64,000 bases of DNA, from NCBI RefSeq assembly GCF_013778325.1, contig NZ_JACEIB010000003.1:186001-250000 (forward strand), in the 5' to 3' direction. Position numbers and translations under genes: made by a program. This document shows, one piece after another, positions 44,752-53,370 of this stretch (the stretch's first letter is position 1; each line of letters starts with the position of its first letter). Under the pieces are notes generated by a model that saw only the letters and a program-made list of their open reading frames with translations, made no database searches and was not told where the DNA came from. The DNA is from Sphingomonas chungangi (GTDB taxonomy: Bacteria; Pseudomonadota; Alphaproteobacteria; Sphingomonadales; Sphingomonadaceae).

Positions 44752-46673
44752 GAGCCGAACCGGGAACCGGCAGGCTGGACCTGATCGCGATGGGGCGGGC
44801 CGGTGTCGATCTCTACGGCGAGCAGGTCGGCGGACGGCTCGAGGACGTGACGAGCTTCGCCAAATATCTCGGCGGCAGCCCGGCAAACACGGCTGTCGGC
44901 GGCGCGCGGCTCGGTCTGCGCACCGCCCTGCTGACCCGTGTCGGCGACGACCATATGGGGCGCTTCCTTCGCGAACAGCTGACGCGGGAGGGCGTGGAGA
45001 CGGCGGGTGTGCTCACCGATCGCGAGCGGCTGACGGCGCTCGTCCTGCTGGGAATCCGTGATCCCGACAGTTTCCCTCTGGTCTTCTATCGCGAGAATTG
45101 CGCTGACATGGCGCTTTGCACCGAGGATATCGATCCGGCCCTGTTGACGCGCGCCGATGCCCTGCTGATCAACGGCACCCACATGTCGCGCCCCGGCGTG
45201 CGGGCGGCGAGCGTCAAGGCGGCGCAACTGGTCAAGGCGCAGGGTGGCCGTATCATCCTCGACGTCGACTATCGTCCCGTATTGTGGGGACTGACACCGC
45301 GCGATCGGGGCGAAGACCGGTTCGTGGCCGATGCGGGCGTCACGGCCGCACTCGACCAGATGCTGCCGCTCTGCGATCTGATCGTCGGCACCGAGGAAGA
45401 AATCCATATCCTCGGCGGAACGACCGACACCCTCGCGGCGCTGCGGCGGATACGGCGGCGGTCCCACGCCCTGCTGGTGCTGAAGCGGGGTGCGCACGGC
45501 TGCGTCGCGTTCCCCGGCGCGATACCGGCCTCGCTGGAGGAGGGATGCGTCGGGCAGGGATTCCCGATCGAGGTGTTCAACGTGCTCGGCGCGGGCGACG
45601 CCTTCATGGCGGGCTTCCTGCGTGGCTGGCTGCGCGGCGAGGATATCGCCACCTGCTGCTCGTGGGCCAATGCCTGTGGGGCGCTCGTCGTCTCGCGCCA
45701 CGGCTGCGCTCCGGCCGCGCCCAGTTGGGACGAGCTGATGCTGTTCCTCTCCCGCCAGGATTGGCCGGCACGTCTCCGCGACAGCCCTATGCTGGAGCAG
45801 AAGCACTGGTCGTCCACCCGTACAGGCACATATGACAGCCTCTGCGTGCTCGCCATCGACCATCGCAGCCAGTTCGAGGAACTGGCGGCGGGGCAGGCGG
45901 ACGCCGAGCGGATATCACGCTTCAAGGCGCTCGCGTTGCGGGCGGTCGAGCAGGCGACGGGGGACCGCCCCGGAGTCGGCGTGCTGATCGACGACCGCTA
46001 TGGCGTGCGCGTGCTCGAGCGAGCTGGGAGGCTGCCCTATTGGATTGGTCGTCCCATTGAGGAGCCGGGCTCGCGCCCGCTGCGGTTCGAAGGCGCGGCC
46101 AGCGTTGAGGAGACACTGAAGGCATGGCCGGCTGGTCAGGCGGTCAAGTGCCTGGTCTTCTACCATCCCGATGATCCTCCCGTGCTCCGCGCGGAGCAGG
46201 ACGAGAAGATCCTGCGCCTCTCCGCCGCGTGCCGCGCGAGCCGTCACGAACTGCTGCTGGAAATCATCGCTTCGGGCCACGGCGCGATCGGACCCGATAC
46301 CGTCTCGACCGTGATCCGGCATATCTACGATCTCGGTGTGTATCCGGACTGGTGGAAGCTGGAATCCAGCGCCGATATCCGGGCCTGGTCGGCGATCGAG
46401 GCAGCGATCCAGGAGCGTGATCCGGAATGCCGGGGGATCATCCTGCTGGGACTCGCTGCGCCGGAGGCGGATCTGCTCGCGAGCTTTACGGTTGCCGCCG
46501 CCTGTCCGCTGGTCAAGGGCTTCGCGGTCGGGCGGACGATCTGGCACGACGTCGCGCGCCACTGGTTCGCAGGGGCGATCGGCGACGAGGAGGCGGTCGA
46601 TCGACTGGCCACGAACTTCGAAGCGCTGATCGCCGGATGGCACGAGGCCCGGCAGCAGGCGACGGCTGGATGA
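44748..46673 (+). CDS. iolC: 5-dehydro-2-deoxygluconokinase fused to a DUF2090 (IolJ-like aldolase) domain
   Basis: A 641-residue fusion. The N-terminal half (about 1-325) is a PfkB-family kinase with YLGGSPANTAVGGARLG and the ATP/phosphate anion-hole motif NVLGAGDAFMAGFLRGWL. The C-terminal part (from about 350) begins YDSLCVLAIDHRSQFEEL and is the DUF2090 TIM-barrel, taken to be the DKGP aldolase replacing a free IolJ. The kinase phosphorylates 2-deoxy-5-keto-D-gluconate and the second domain would cleave the product. The ATG at 44748 overlaps the iolG stop. The fusion occurs in proteobacteria, so it is informative but not novel. Confidence 0.92.
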   Translation: MRAEPGTGRLDLIAMGRAGVDLYGEQVGGRLEDVTSFAKYLGGSPANTAVGGARLGLRTALLTRVGDDHMGRFLREQLTREGVETAGVLTDRERLTALVLLGIRDPDSFPLVFYRENCADMALCTEDIDPALLTRADALLINGTHMSRPGVRAASVKAAQLVKAQGGRIILDVDYRPVLWGLTPRDRGEDRFVADAGVTAALDQMLPLCDLIVGTEEEIHILGGTTDTLAALRRIRRRSHALLVLKRGAHGCVAFPGAIPASLEEGCVGQGFPIEVFNVLGAGDAFMAGFLRGWLRGEDIATCCSWANACGALVVSRHGCAPAAPSWDELMLFLSRQDWPARLRDSPMLEQKHWSSTRTGTYDSLCVLAIDHRSQFEELAAGQADAERISRFKALALRAVEQATGDRPGVGVLIDDRYGVRVLERAGRLPYWIGRPIEEPGSRPLRFEGAASVEETLKAWPAGQAVKCLVFYHPDDPPVLRAEQDEKILRLSAACRASRHELLLEIIASGHGAIGPDTVSTVIRHIYDLGVYPDWWKLESSADIRAWSAIEAAIQERDPECRGIILLGLAAPEADLLASFTVAAACPLVKGFAVGRTIWHDVARHWFAGAIGDEEAVDRLATNFEALIAGWHEARQQATAG

Positions 46674-48502
46674 GCACCATCCGACTGACGATGGCGCAAG
46701 CGCTGGTTCGCTGGATGATAGCCCAGCGTGTCGAGATCGATGGCGTGGAGATGCCCTATTTCGCCGGAATCTGGGCGATCTTCGGGCACGGCAATGTCGC
46801 CGGGCTCGGCGAAGCGCTGGCCGCTGTCGATGATCAGCTGCCGACCTATCGTGGGCACAACGAGCAGGGCATGGCCCACGCCGCCATAGCCTATGCCAAG
46901 GCCTGCCGTCGCCAGCGGGCGATGGCGTGCACCAGCTCGATCGGCCCGGGCGCGACCAACATGGTGACAGCGGCCGCCCTGGCGCACGTCAACCGACTCC
47001 CCGTGCTCTTCCTGCCGGGCGACGTGTTCGCCAGCCGGCGCCCGGACCCCGTGCTCCAGCAGATCGAGAATTTCGCCGACGCGACGGTGACCGCCAACGA
47101 TTGCTTCCGTCCCGTCAGTCGCCTGTTCGATCGCATCACCCGCCCCGAGCAGATCCTGGACGCTGGCCCTCGTGCAATGGCGATATTGACCGATCCCGCC
47201 GACTGCGGCCCGGTGACGCTTGCCTTGTGTCAGGATGTCCAGGCCGAGGCCTACGACTATCCGGTGTCGTTCTTCGAGCGACGCACGTGGCGGACACGAC
47301 GGATCCGGCCCGACACACGGGAACTCGATGTCCTCGCCACGGCTCTTCGTGAGGCCGATCGCCCGCTGATCATTGCCGGCGGGGGTGTGCTCTATGCGCG
47401 GGCCGAGCAGGAGCTCGCCATGTTTGCCGCGGACATGGGGATTCCGGTGGCGGAAACGCAGGCCGGGAAGGGGGCGATGCCGTGGGAGCATCCGATGGCG
47501 CTCGGTGCGGTCGGCGTCACCGGGAGCGCGGCGGCCAATCACGCCGCCGCGGCGGCCGATCTGGTCATGGGAGTCGGCACGAGACTGCAGGATTTCACGA
47601 CCGGATCGCGGACGCTGCTGGCCGGGCGGCTGTTCCAGGTGAATGTCGCGCCGGGCGATGCGGCCAAGCAGCGGGCTGAACCCGTCGTGGGCGATGCCGG
47701 CGAAGTGCTCGCGGCTTTGCGCGCGGCGTTGGCGGGCAGTCGTATGCCGGCTGCCTGGCAGAAGCAGTGCCGCGCCGCGGTCGGCGAATGGAACCGCGTT
47801 GCGGACCGTGCGATGGCGTCCGACGGGCGCCTTCCCAGCGATGCGCAGGTGGTCGGTGCGGTGTGGCGCTCGGTCGATGCCGATGCGGTGGTCGTCTGTG
47901 CGGCGGGCGGTCTGCCGGGCGCGCTGCACCAGCTCTGGCGACCGAGGAGTGCAGGCACCTATCACGTCGAATACGGATATTCCTGCATGGGCTACGAGAT
48001 TGCCGGCGGCCTGGGCGTCAAGATGGCGGGCCCCGGTCGCGAGGTGGTCGTGATGGTCGGTGACGGCAGCTATCTCATGCTTAACTCCGAGCTCGCGACC
48101 TCGGTCATGCTGGGCCTCAAGCTCGTGATCGTGCTGCTCGACAATCGGGGGTTCGGCTGCATCGACCGGCTGCAGCGCGCGACCGGCGGGCGGCCCTTCA
48201 ACAATCTGCTGGCCGATGCCCGTCACGTTGAGCCGCCGGCGATCGATTTCGTTCAGCACGCCCGCAGCCTTGGCGCGGCGGCGGAGAAGGTGACGACGAT
48301 CGCCGAGCTCGAAGCCGCGCTGGGTCGGGCTGCGGGGAACCCGATCAGCTACCTCATCCAGATCGACACCGATCCCCGCGCTACCGTGGATGAGGGGGGA
48401 TGGTGGTGGGATGTCGCCGTCCCCGAAATATCGGATCGGCCGGAAGTACGCGCTGCCCGCGATGCCTATGACGAACGGATCAACGAAGGAGCATGGCTAT
48501 GA
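46670..48502 (+). CDS. iolD: 3D-(3,5/4)-trihydroxycyclohexane-1,2-dione hydrolase
   Basis: A 610-residue thiamine-diphosphate enzyme. The Glu that activates the cofactor is in YRGHNEQGMAHAA. The ThDP/Mg motif begins at GDGSYLMLNSELATS and runs about 29 residues to LLDN. Between them are the usual central domain and FEGs-like segments. It opens the cyclohexane ring of the diketone intermediate. The ATG at 46670 overlaps the iolC stop (ATGA), and the 3' end overlaps iolE by 10 bp. Confidence 0.93.
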   Translation: MSTIRLTMAQALVRWMIAQRVEIDGVEMPYFAGIWAIFGHGNVAGLGEALAAVDDQLPTYRGHNEQGMAHAAIAYAKACRRQRAMACTSSIGPGATNMVTAAALAHVNRLPVLFLPGDVFASRRPDPVLQQIENFADATVTANDCFRPVSRLFDRITRPEQILDAGPRAMAILTDPADCGPVTLALCQDVQAEAYDYPVSFFERRTWRTRRIRPDTRELDVLATALREADRPLIIAGGGVLYARAEQELAMFAADMGIPVAETQAGKGAMPWEHPMALGAVGVTGSAAANHAAAAADLVMGVGTRLQDFTTGSRTLLAGRLFQVNVAPGDAAKQRAEPVVGDAGEVLAALRAALAGSRMPAAWQKQCRAAVGEWNRVADRAMASDGRLPSDAQVVGAVWRSVDADAVVVCAAGGLPGALHQLWRPRSAGTYHVEYGYSCMGYEIAGGLGVKMAGPGREVVVMVGDGSYLMLNSELATSVMLGLKLVIVLLDNRGFGCIDRLQRATGGRPFNNLLADARHVEPPAIDFVQHARSLGAAAEKVTTIAELEAALGRAAGNPISYLIQIDTDPRATVDEGGWWWDVAVPEISDRPEVRAARDAYDERINEGAWL

Positions 48503-49392
48503 CGATCCGCTGGGGCGTCAGCCCCATCGCCTGGTCGAACGACGACATGCCGGAGTTGGGCGGTGCCACGACGCTCGAGACGCTGCTCACTGAGGTGCGC
48601 GACATCGGCTTCGACGGCGTCGAGCTCGGCAACAAGTTTCCACGCGATGCCGCGACCCTCGGGCCGATCATGGCGCGTCACGATCTCGCGCTGATCGGTG
48701 GATGGTATGGCAGCCAGCTCCTCCGGTGCGATGCCGATGCCGAGATCGAGGCGCTGCAGCCGCATCTGGCTCTGCTTCGCGCGATGGGGTCGGAGGTCTT
48801 CATCATCGCCGAGACTTCGAACGCGGTGCACGGAGATCGCGCCAGCCGGCTTGACCGCCATCCGGTGCTGGACGCGGCCGACTGGCCGGGCTTCGGGCAG
48901 AGGCTGAACGGCGTGGCGGCCCACGTCCGCGATGCCGGCCTGCGGCTCGCCTACCACTACCATCTCGGCACCGTGGTCGAGACGGAGGCTGAGCTTCGCC
49001 GGCTGATCGACGTGACCGACGACATGGTCGGCCTCGTGGTCGACACCGGGCATGCGGTGTACGGCGGGATCGATCCGGCAGCGCTGGTGCGCGAACATCC
49101 GGAGCGCGTCGCGCATGTTCATTGCAAGGACGTGAGGCGGGTGGTGCAGCGCCAGATTCATGCGTCCGGTCGCAGCTTCCTCGACGGAGTGATCGAGGGC
49201 ATGTTCACGGTGCCCGGGGACGGCGACTACGATTTTGCGCCCTTTTTCGGGGCCCTTGCCGCGACGGCGTATAATGGATGGATCGTGGTCGAGGCGGAGC
49301 AGGATCCTGGTATCGCCGATCCCCGGCAGTACCAGCAAGTCGGGCTCGATACGGTCAAGAGGCTGGCCCGGCAGGCGGAGTTGACTGTATGA
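48493..49392 (+). CDS. iolE: Myo-inosose-2 dehydratase
   Basis: A 299-residue AP-endonuclease-2-like TIM barrel. It starts TIRWGVSPIAWSNDDMPELGG, carries the metal-binding GFDGVELGNKFP, LAYHYHLGTVVET, VGLVVDTGHA and VHCKDV, and ends with WIVVEAEQDPGIADP. It dehydrates 2-keto-myo-inositol to the trihydroxycyclohexane dione. The start overlaps iolD by 10 bp and the stop overlaps iolB by ATGA. All expected IolE motifs are present. Confidence 0.93.
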   Translation: MAMTIRWGVSPIAWSNDDMPELGGATTLETLLTEVRDIGFDGVELGNKFPRDAATLGPIMARHDLALIGGWYGSQLLRCDADAEIEALQPHLALLRAMGSEVFIIAETSNAVHGDRASRLDRHPVLDAADWPGFGQRLNGVAAHVRDAGLRLAYHYHLGTVVETEAELRRLIDVTDDMVGLVVDTGHAVYGGIDPAALVREHPERVAHVHCKDVRRVVQRQIHASGRSFLDGVIEGMFTVPGDGDYDFAPFFGALAATAYNGWIVVEAEQDPGIADPRQYQQVGLDTVKRLARQAELTV

Positions 49393-50222
49393 CCCTGCTC
49401 GTTCGTTCGCGCACGCCGGGCGACGACGGCGTCTCCGTCGAGGTCACGCCCGAAAGCGCGGGCTGGAACTATGTCGGCTTTCGTCTGGAAAGGCTGGGCG
49501 CCGGCACCCGACGCACGTTTCATGAGGCTGATCGCGAGACGTGCTTGGTCTTCGTCACCGGCACGGGCCACGTCTCGGCAGGCGCGGCGTGCTTCAACGG
49601 ACTGGGCGGAAGGGCGACACCCTTCGACGGTGCGCCGACCGCGGTCTATCTGCCGTCCGGCGTGGTCTGCGAAATCGAAGCCGTCACCGATATCGAACTC
49701 GCCATCTGCACCGCACCGGCCGAAACGACGCGCGAGGTTCGCCTGATCGCGCCCGAGGACAGCTTGCTGGAAGCGCGTGGGCGAGGCAGCAACACACGAT
49801 ACGTGCGCAACATCCTGTCGGACGCATCGGATATCTCGGAGCGGCTGCTCGTCGTCGAGGTCATAACCCCCGGCGGCCATTGGTCGAGCTATCCGCCGCA
49901 CAAGCACGAACTCGATTCATGGCCACAGGAAACCGCGCTGGAAGAGACCTATTATCATCGGTTGAAGCCGCCAGGGGGCTTCGCTGTTCAGCGCGTCTAT
50001 ACCGACGATCGCTCGCTGGACGTGACGATGACGGTCGAAGATGGCGATGTCGTGATGGTGCCGCGCGGCTACCATCCGGTCGGCGTCCCGCACGGGTACG
50101 ATCTCTATTATCTCAACGTCATGGCCGGGCCGATCAAGGCGTGGAAGTTCACCAACGATCCGTCGCATGCGTGGATCATCGAACTTGGCTCTTGCGCCTC
50201 GAATGGGCCGGCAACAGTCTGA
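49389..50222 (+). CDS. iolB: 5-deoxy-glucuronate isomerase
   Basis: A 277-residue IolB-family bicupin. It shows PESAGWNYVGFRLERLGAG, the cupin metal site in WSSYPPHKHELDSWP, EETYYHRLKPPGGFAVQRVYTDD and MVPRGYHPVGVPHGYDLYYLNVMAG. It isomerises 5-deoxy-glucuronate to 2-deoxy-5-keto-gluconate, the IolC substrate. It is the last gene of the operon. IolA/MmsA, the final step, is not in this window and must be elsewhere if the route runs to completion. Confidence 0.93.
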   Translation: MTLLVRSRTPGDDGVSVEVTPESAGWNYVGFRLERLGAGTRRTFHEADRETCLVFVTGTGHVSAGAACFNGLGGRATPFDGAPTAVYLPSGVVCEIEAVTDIELAICTAPAETTREVRLIAPEDSLLEARGRGSNTRYVRNILSDASDISERLLVVEVITPGGHWSSYPPHKHELDSWPQETALEETYYHRLKPPGGFAVQRVYTDDRSLDVTMTVEDGDVVMVPRGYHPVGVPHGYDLYYLNVMAGPIKAWKFTNDPSHAWIIELGSCASNGPATV

Positions 50223-50257
50223 TTTGGCCGCAAGGCAATTTCTTCCACTACGCATGT

Positions 50258-50294
50258 TTGACATATAGGAAAAAAATAGACTAATTGGAAATTA
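50258..50294 (+). promoter_or_regulatory. Promoter of the M2 peptidase gene with repeated AT-rich motif
   Basis: TTGACA at 50258-50263 is a perfect -35 box, with a -10-like ACTAAT at 50280-50285 after 16 bp. The stretch holds two tandem copies of an AT-rich motif, GACATATAGGAAA (from 50260) and GACTAATTGGAAATTA (50279-50294), about 19 bp apart. Related copies occur near hutU, AcnX and the TonB receptor at 63673. Confidence 0.5.
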
Positions 50295-50315
50295 CTATTC
50301 GCGTGGGTTGACGCC

Positions 50316-52136
50316 ATGGGCATTCCGAAGACGGCCGTCCTGCTCGCAGCAATATCGATCGGGCGACCGGCCATTGCGGCCGCTCGGAGCGATCCCCCGT
50401 CGTCGCCTGCGGTGGTCGATGCCTTTGTCCAAAAGGTGGAGGCGGATAGCGTTCCGCTCACCCAGGCCGCGAACCAGGCCAATTGGGTCAGCTGGACCGA
50501 CATCACCGACGATACCGCCGCGATCGCGGCCCGCGCCAATGCGACGCTCACCACGGCCCAGGTCGGATGGGCGGAGAAGGCGGCAGGCTACGCGAAAATC
50601 CCGGGCCTCTCTTTCAACACCAGACGGAAGCTGGACCTGCTCCGCGAGGACATCGCGCTTCCCGCTCCTTCGACGCCGGGCGCAGCCGATACGCTCGGCG
50701 ATCTGACCGCGAAGCTCACCGCGATCTACGGACGCGGGCAGGGCACGCTCGGCGGCCGGCCGATCAGCGGAACGGACATCGAGGCGGCGATGGGGACCGA
50801 GCGGGATCCCGCGAAGCTCGCCGAGATGTGGACGAGTTGGCACGACCAGGTCGGCACGCCGATGAAGCCCGATTACGGCCGCATCGTCGAAATCTCCAAT
50901 CAGGGCGCTCGCGAGCTGGGCTATGCCGATACCGGCGCGATGTGGCGGGCGAGCTACGACATGCCGCCTGCGGAATTCACCGCCTTACTCGATAAAGTGT
51001 GGAACGAGGTGCGGCCGCTCTATGTGCAACTGCATTGCTATGTCGGTCGCCGCCTGTCCGAGAAATACGGTCCCGAAGTCCAGAAGCCCGAAGGACCGAT
51101 CCGTGCCGATCTCCTCGGCGACATGTGGGCACAGGACTGGGAGAATATCTTCGACATCGTCGCGCCTCCGGCGCCGGGTGGTGCGACTTACGATCTGACG
51201 AGCCTGCTAGACGTGCATGGCTATGATCCGCTGAAGATGGTCAGGACCGGCGAGCATTTCTATCGGTCTCTGGGCTTCGAACCGCTGCCCGACAGTTTCT
51301 GGCAACGTTCCCAGTTTACCAAGCCGCTCGACCGCGAGGTCGTGTGCCATGCCTCCGCATGGTGGATCGACAATCCGGACGACATCCGGATGAAGACCTG
51401 TCTGAAGGTCAATGCGGTGGATTTCGCGACGGTCCATCACGAGCTCGGTCACGATTTCTATTATCGATCCTTCGACAAGCAGCCGTTCCTGTACCAGGCG
51501 CCGGCCAACGGTGGGGTGGACGAGGCGATCGGGGATTTCGTCTCACTGTCGATAACGCCCGATTATCTGACGAAGATCGGACTCCTCCGCGCGGACCAGA
51601 TGCCGGGCGCCGATCAGGACATAGCCTTGCTGTTGCGCAGTGCGCTCGAGAAGGTCACGCTGCTGCCGTTCAGCCTCGTCATGGACAAATGGCGCTGGGG
51701 CGTGTTCGACGGATCGATCACGCCGGACCGCTACGAGAGCGCCTGGAACGATCTGCGGCGCACCTATCAGGGCGTCGTCCCGCCGAGCGCACGGTCGCAG
51801 GACGCGTTTGATCCGGGGGCGAAGTATCACGTTGCGGAGGTAACGCCCTATTCGGCCTACTTCCTGGCGCGAGTGCTGCAGTTCCAGTTCTTCCAGTCAG
51901 CCTGCGCCATGGCGGGCTGGAAAGGGCCGCTCCATCGCTGCTCCTTCTACGGCAACCGCGTGGTCGGCGATCATCTCCGCCGCATGCTGGAGATGGGCCG
52001 TTCCCGCCCGTGGCTGGAGGCGGTGCGCGCAATGACGGGCAAGGCCGAGGTGAGCAGCGACGCGATGCTGGATTATTACCGGCCGCTGATGGCCTGGCTG
52101 CAGCGCCAGAATGCCGGCGAGGTGTGCAGCTGGTGA
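50316..52136 (+). CDS. Peptidase family M2 (bacterial angiotensin-converting-enzyme-like)
   Basis: A 606-residue zinc metallopeptidase. The HExxH motif is HHELGH with zinc ligands H375, H379 and the third ligand E403 in GGVDEAIGDF. N-terminal hydrophobic residues (AVLLAAISIGRPAIAAA) suggest export to the periplasm. Family M2 removes C-terminal dipeptides. Length is typical of bacterial ACE homologues. It stands alone after the iol operon with its own promoter, and convergent to the M24 pseudogene. A shared promoter motif and the M24 peptidase next door point to peptide scavenging for the region 6 pathway. Confidence 0.9.
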   Translation: MGIPKTAVLLAAISIGRPAIAAARSDPPSSPAVVDAFVQKVEADSVPLTQAANQANWVSWTDITDDTAAIAARANATLTTAQVGWAEKAAGYAKIPGLSFNTRRKLDLLREDIALPAPSTPGAADTLGDLTAKLTAIYGRGQGTLGGRPISGTDIEAAMGTERDPAKLAEMWTSWHDQVGTPMKPDYGRIVEISNQGARELGYADTGAMWRASYDMPPAEFTALLDKVWNEVRPLYVQLHCYVGRRLSEKYGPEVQKPEGPIRADLLGDMWAQDWENIFDIVAPPAPGGATYDLTSLLDVHGYDPLKMVRTGEHFYRSLGFEPLPDSFWQRSQFTKPLDREVVCHASAWWIDNPDDIRMKTCLKVNAVDFATVHHELGHDFYYRSFDKQPFLYQAPANGGVDEAIGDFVSLSITPDYLTKIGLLRADQMPGADQDIALLLRSALEKVTLLPFSLVMDKWRWGVFDGSITPDRYESAWNDLRRTYQGVVPPSARSQDAFDPGAKYHVAEVTPYSAYFLARVLQFQFFQSACAMAGWKGPLHRCSFYGNRVVGDHLRRMLEMGRSRPWLEAVRAMTGKAEVSSDAMLDYYRPLMAWLQRQNAGEVCSW

Positions 52137-52146
52137 CGATGGAGCG

Positions 52147-53336
52147 CTAGAAGGGCTGTTCCAGACCGGGTGATGGCTCGGTGAACCAGGCGGCGCCGTC
52201 CTCGGTGACGTGGAAATGATCTTCCAGCCGGACGCCGAAGCGGCCCGGCACGACGATCATCGGCTCGTTGGAGAAGCACATGCCGGGCCGAAGCGGCGTA
52301 GTGTCCCCGCCAACCAGATAGGGCGCCTCGTGGATGCTGAGCCCGATTCCGTGGCCGGTGCGGTGCGGCAGGCCCGGCAGCGCGTAGCCGGGGCCGAGGC
52401 CGTGGCGTTCGAGCACGCGCCGCGCGATCGCATCGATCTCCTCGCAGGGAGGCCCGGTCTCACCGCGTCGAACGCGGCCTGCTGCGCCTCCCGCTCGATG
52501 GCCCAGATCCGGCGCTGCTCGTCGTCGGGCGTGCCGAAGACGTAGCTCCGCGTGATGTCGGACTGATAGCCCTGCACGCTGCAGCCGGTGTCGATCAGCA
52601 CCATGTCGCCTTCGCGCAGCACGTCGTCGCCGGGCAGGCCATGCGGATAGGCCGAGGAGGCGCCGAACTGGACGGCGCAGAACGTGCTGCCGCGACTGCC
52701 GACCGCCTTGTGCGCGGCATCGATGAAGGCGGCGACCTCGCTCGCCCGGATGCCCGGCGCGAGAATCCGCGCGACGCGACGATGGACCTCCAGCGTCATC
52801 TGCTTGGCCTGCCGCATCAGCGCGAGCTCGGCCGGCGACTTGATCGCGCGGCACCCGTCGGTGACCGGCGCGGCATCGACCAACGTTGCCGAAGGCGCTG
52901 CCTTGCGCAGGCGCTCGACCATGCCGAAGGGGAGGGTGGGATCGATGGCGAGCGTCGCGCCGCCGATTTCGCGCAATGCTTCGACGATGCGCTGTGACGG
53001 GTCCTCATGCTCCTCCCAGAGCAGCAAGCGGATGTCGGGGATGCCGAGCACGGCCTGCAGCGATCCCGCCTCGAATGCCGGGCAGACGATCCAGCGGCGG
53101 CCGTCCGGGCCGAGCAGCATCGCCACCAGGCGCTCGATCATCCCCCATCCGATGCCGGTGAAATAAGCGAGGCTCGGACCGGCACCGACGAGCAAAGCGT
53201 CGATGCCATGCTGCGCCATCAGCCTACGCGCGCGCTCGATCCGCGCCTCGCGTTCGTCAGACGAGATAGGCGACGCCTGGTCCGCCCATGAGGCTAGCGT
53301 GGCCAGTTCCGCCTGCGCTGAAGATCCACCGATCAC
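52147..53336 (-). pseudogene. M24-family (Xaa-Pro peptidase-like) gene broken by one frameshift
   Basis: Two overlapping minus-strand frames together make one M24 protein of about 396 residues. The first frame starts at GTG 53336 (GGAG eight bases before) and carries the creatinase-like N-domain plus DTGCSVQGYQSDITRS with the first metal Asp residues. It continues to AAFDAVRPG near 52460. From there the second frame goes on with CEEIDAIARRVLERHGLG, the metal His in TGHGIGLSIHE, and the Glu ligands in SNEPMIV and LEDHF, stopping at 52147. One missing base near 52455 (within GGGCCTCCCTGC on the minus strand) explains it. All catalytic residues survive, so it is either a recent inactivation or a base-call error. 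It would be the last gene of the hut-like operon. Confidence 0.82.
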
Positions 53337-53370
53337 GATGTCGTCTCCTCGTCACCGCAGGGCAGGCGGG

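Noticed and set aside
42781-44886. Minus-strand frame of 701 codons over the hydrolase and iolG genes
   Set aside because: Antisense shadow of high-GC coding DNA; the plus-strand genes carry clear catalytic motifs.
46325-48259. Minus-strand frame of 644 codons over iolC/iolD
   Set aside because: Shadow of iolD, which has thiamine-diphosphate motifs and an ATGA start overlap.
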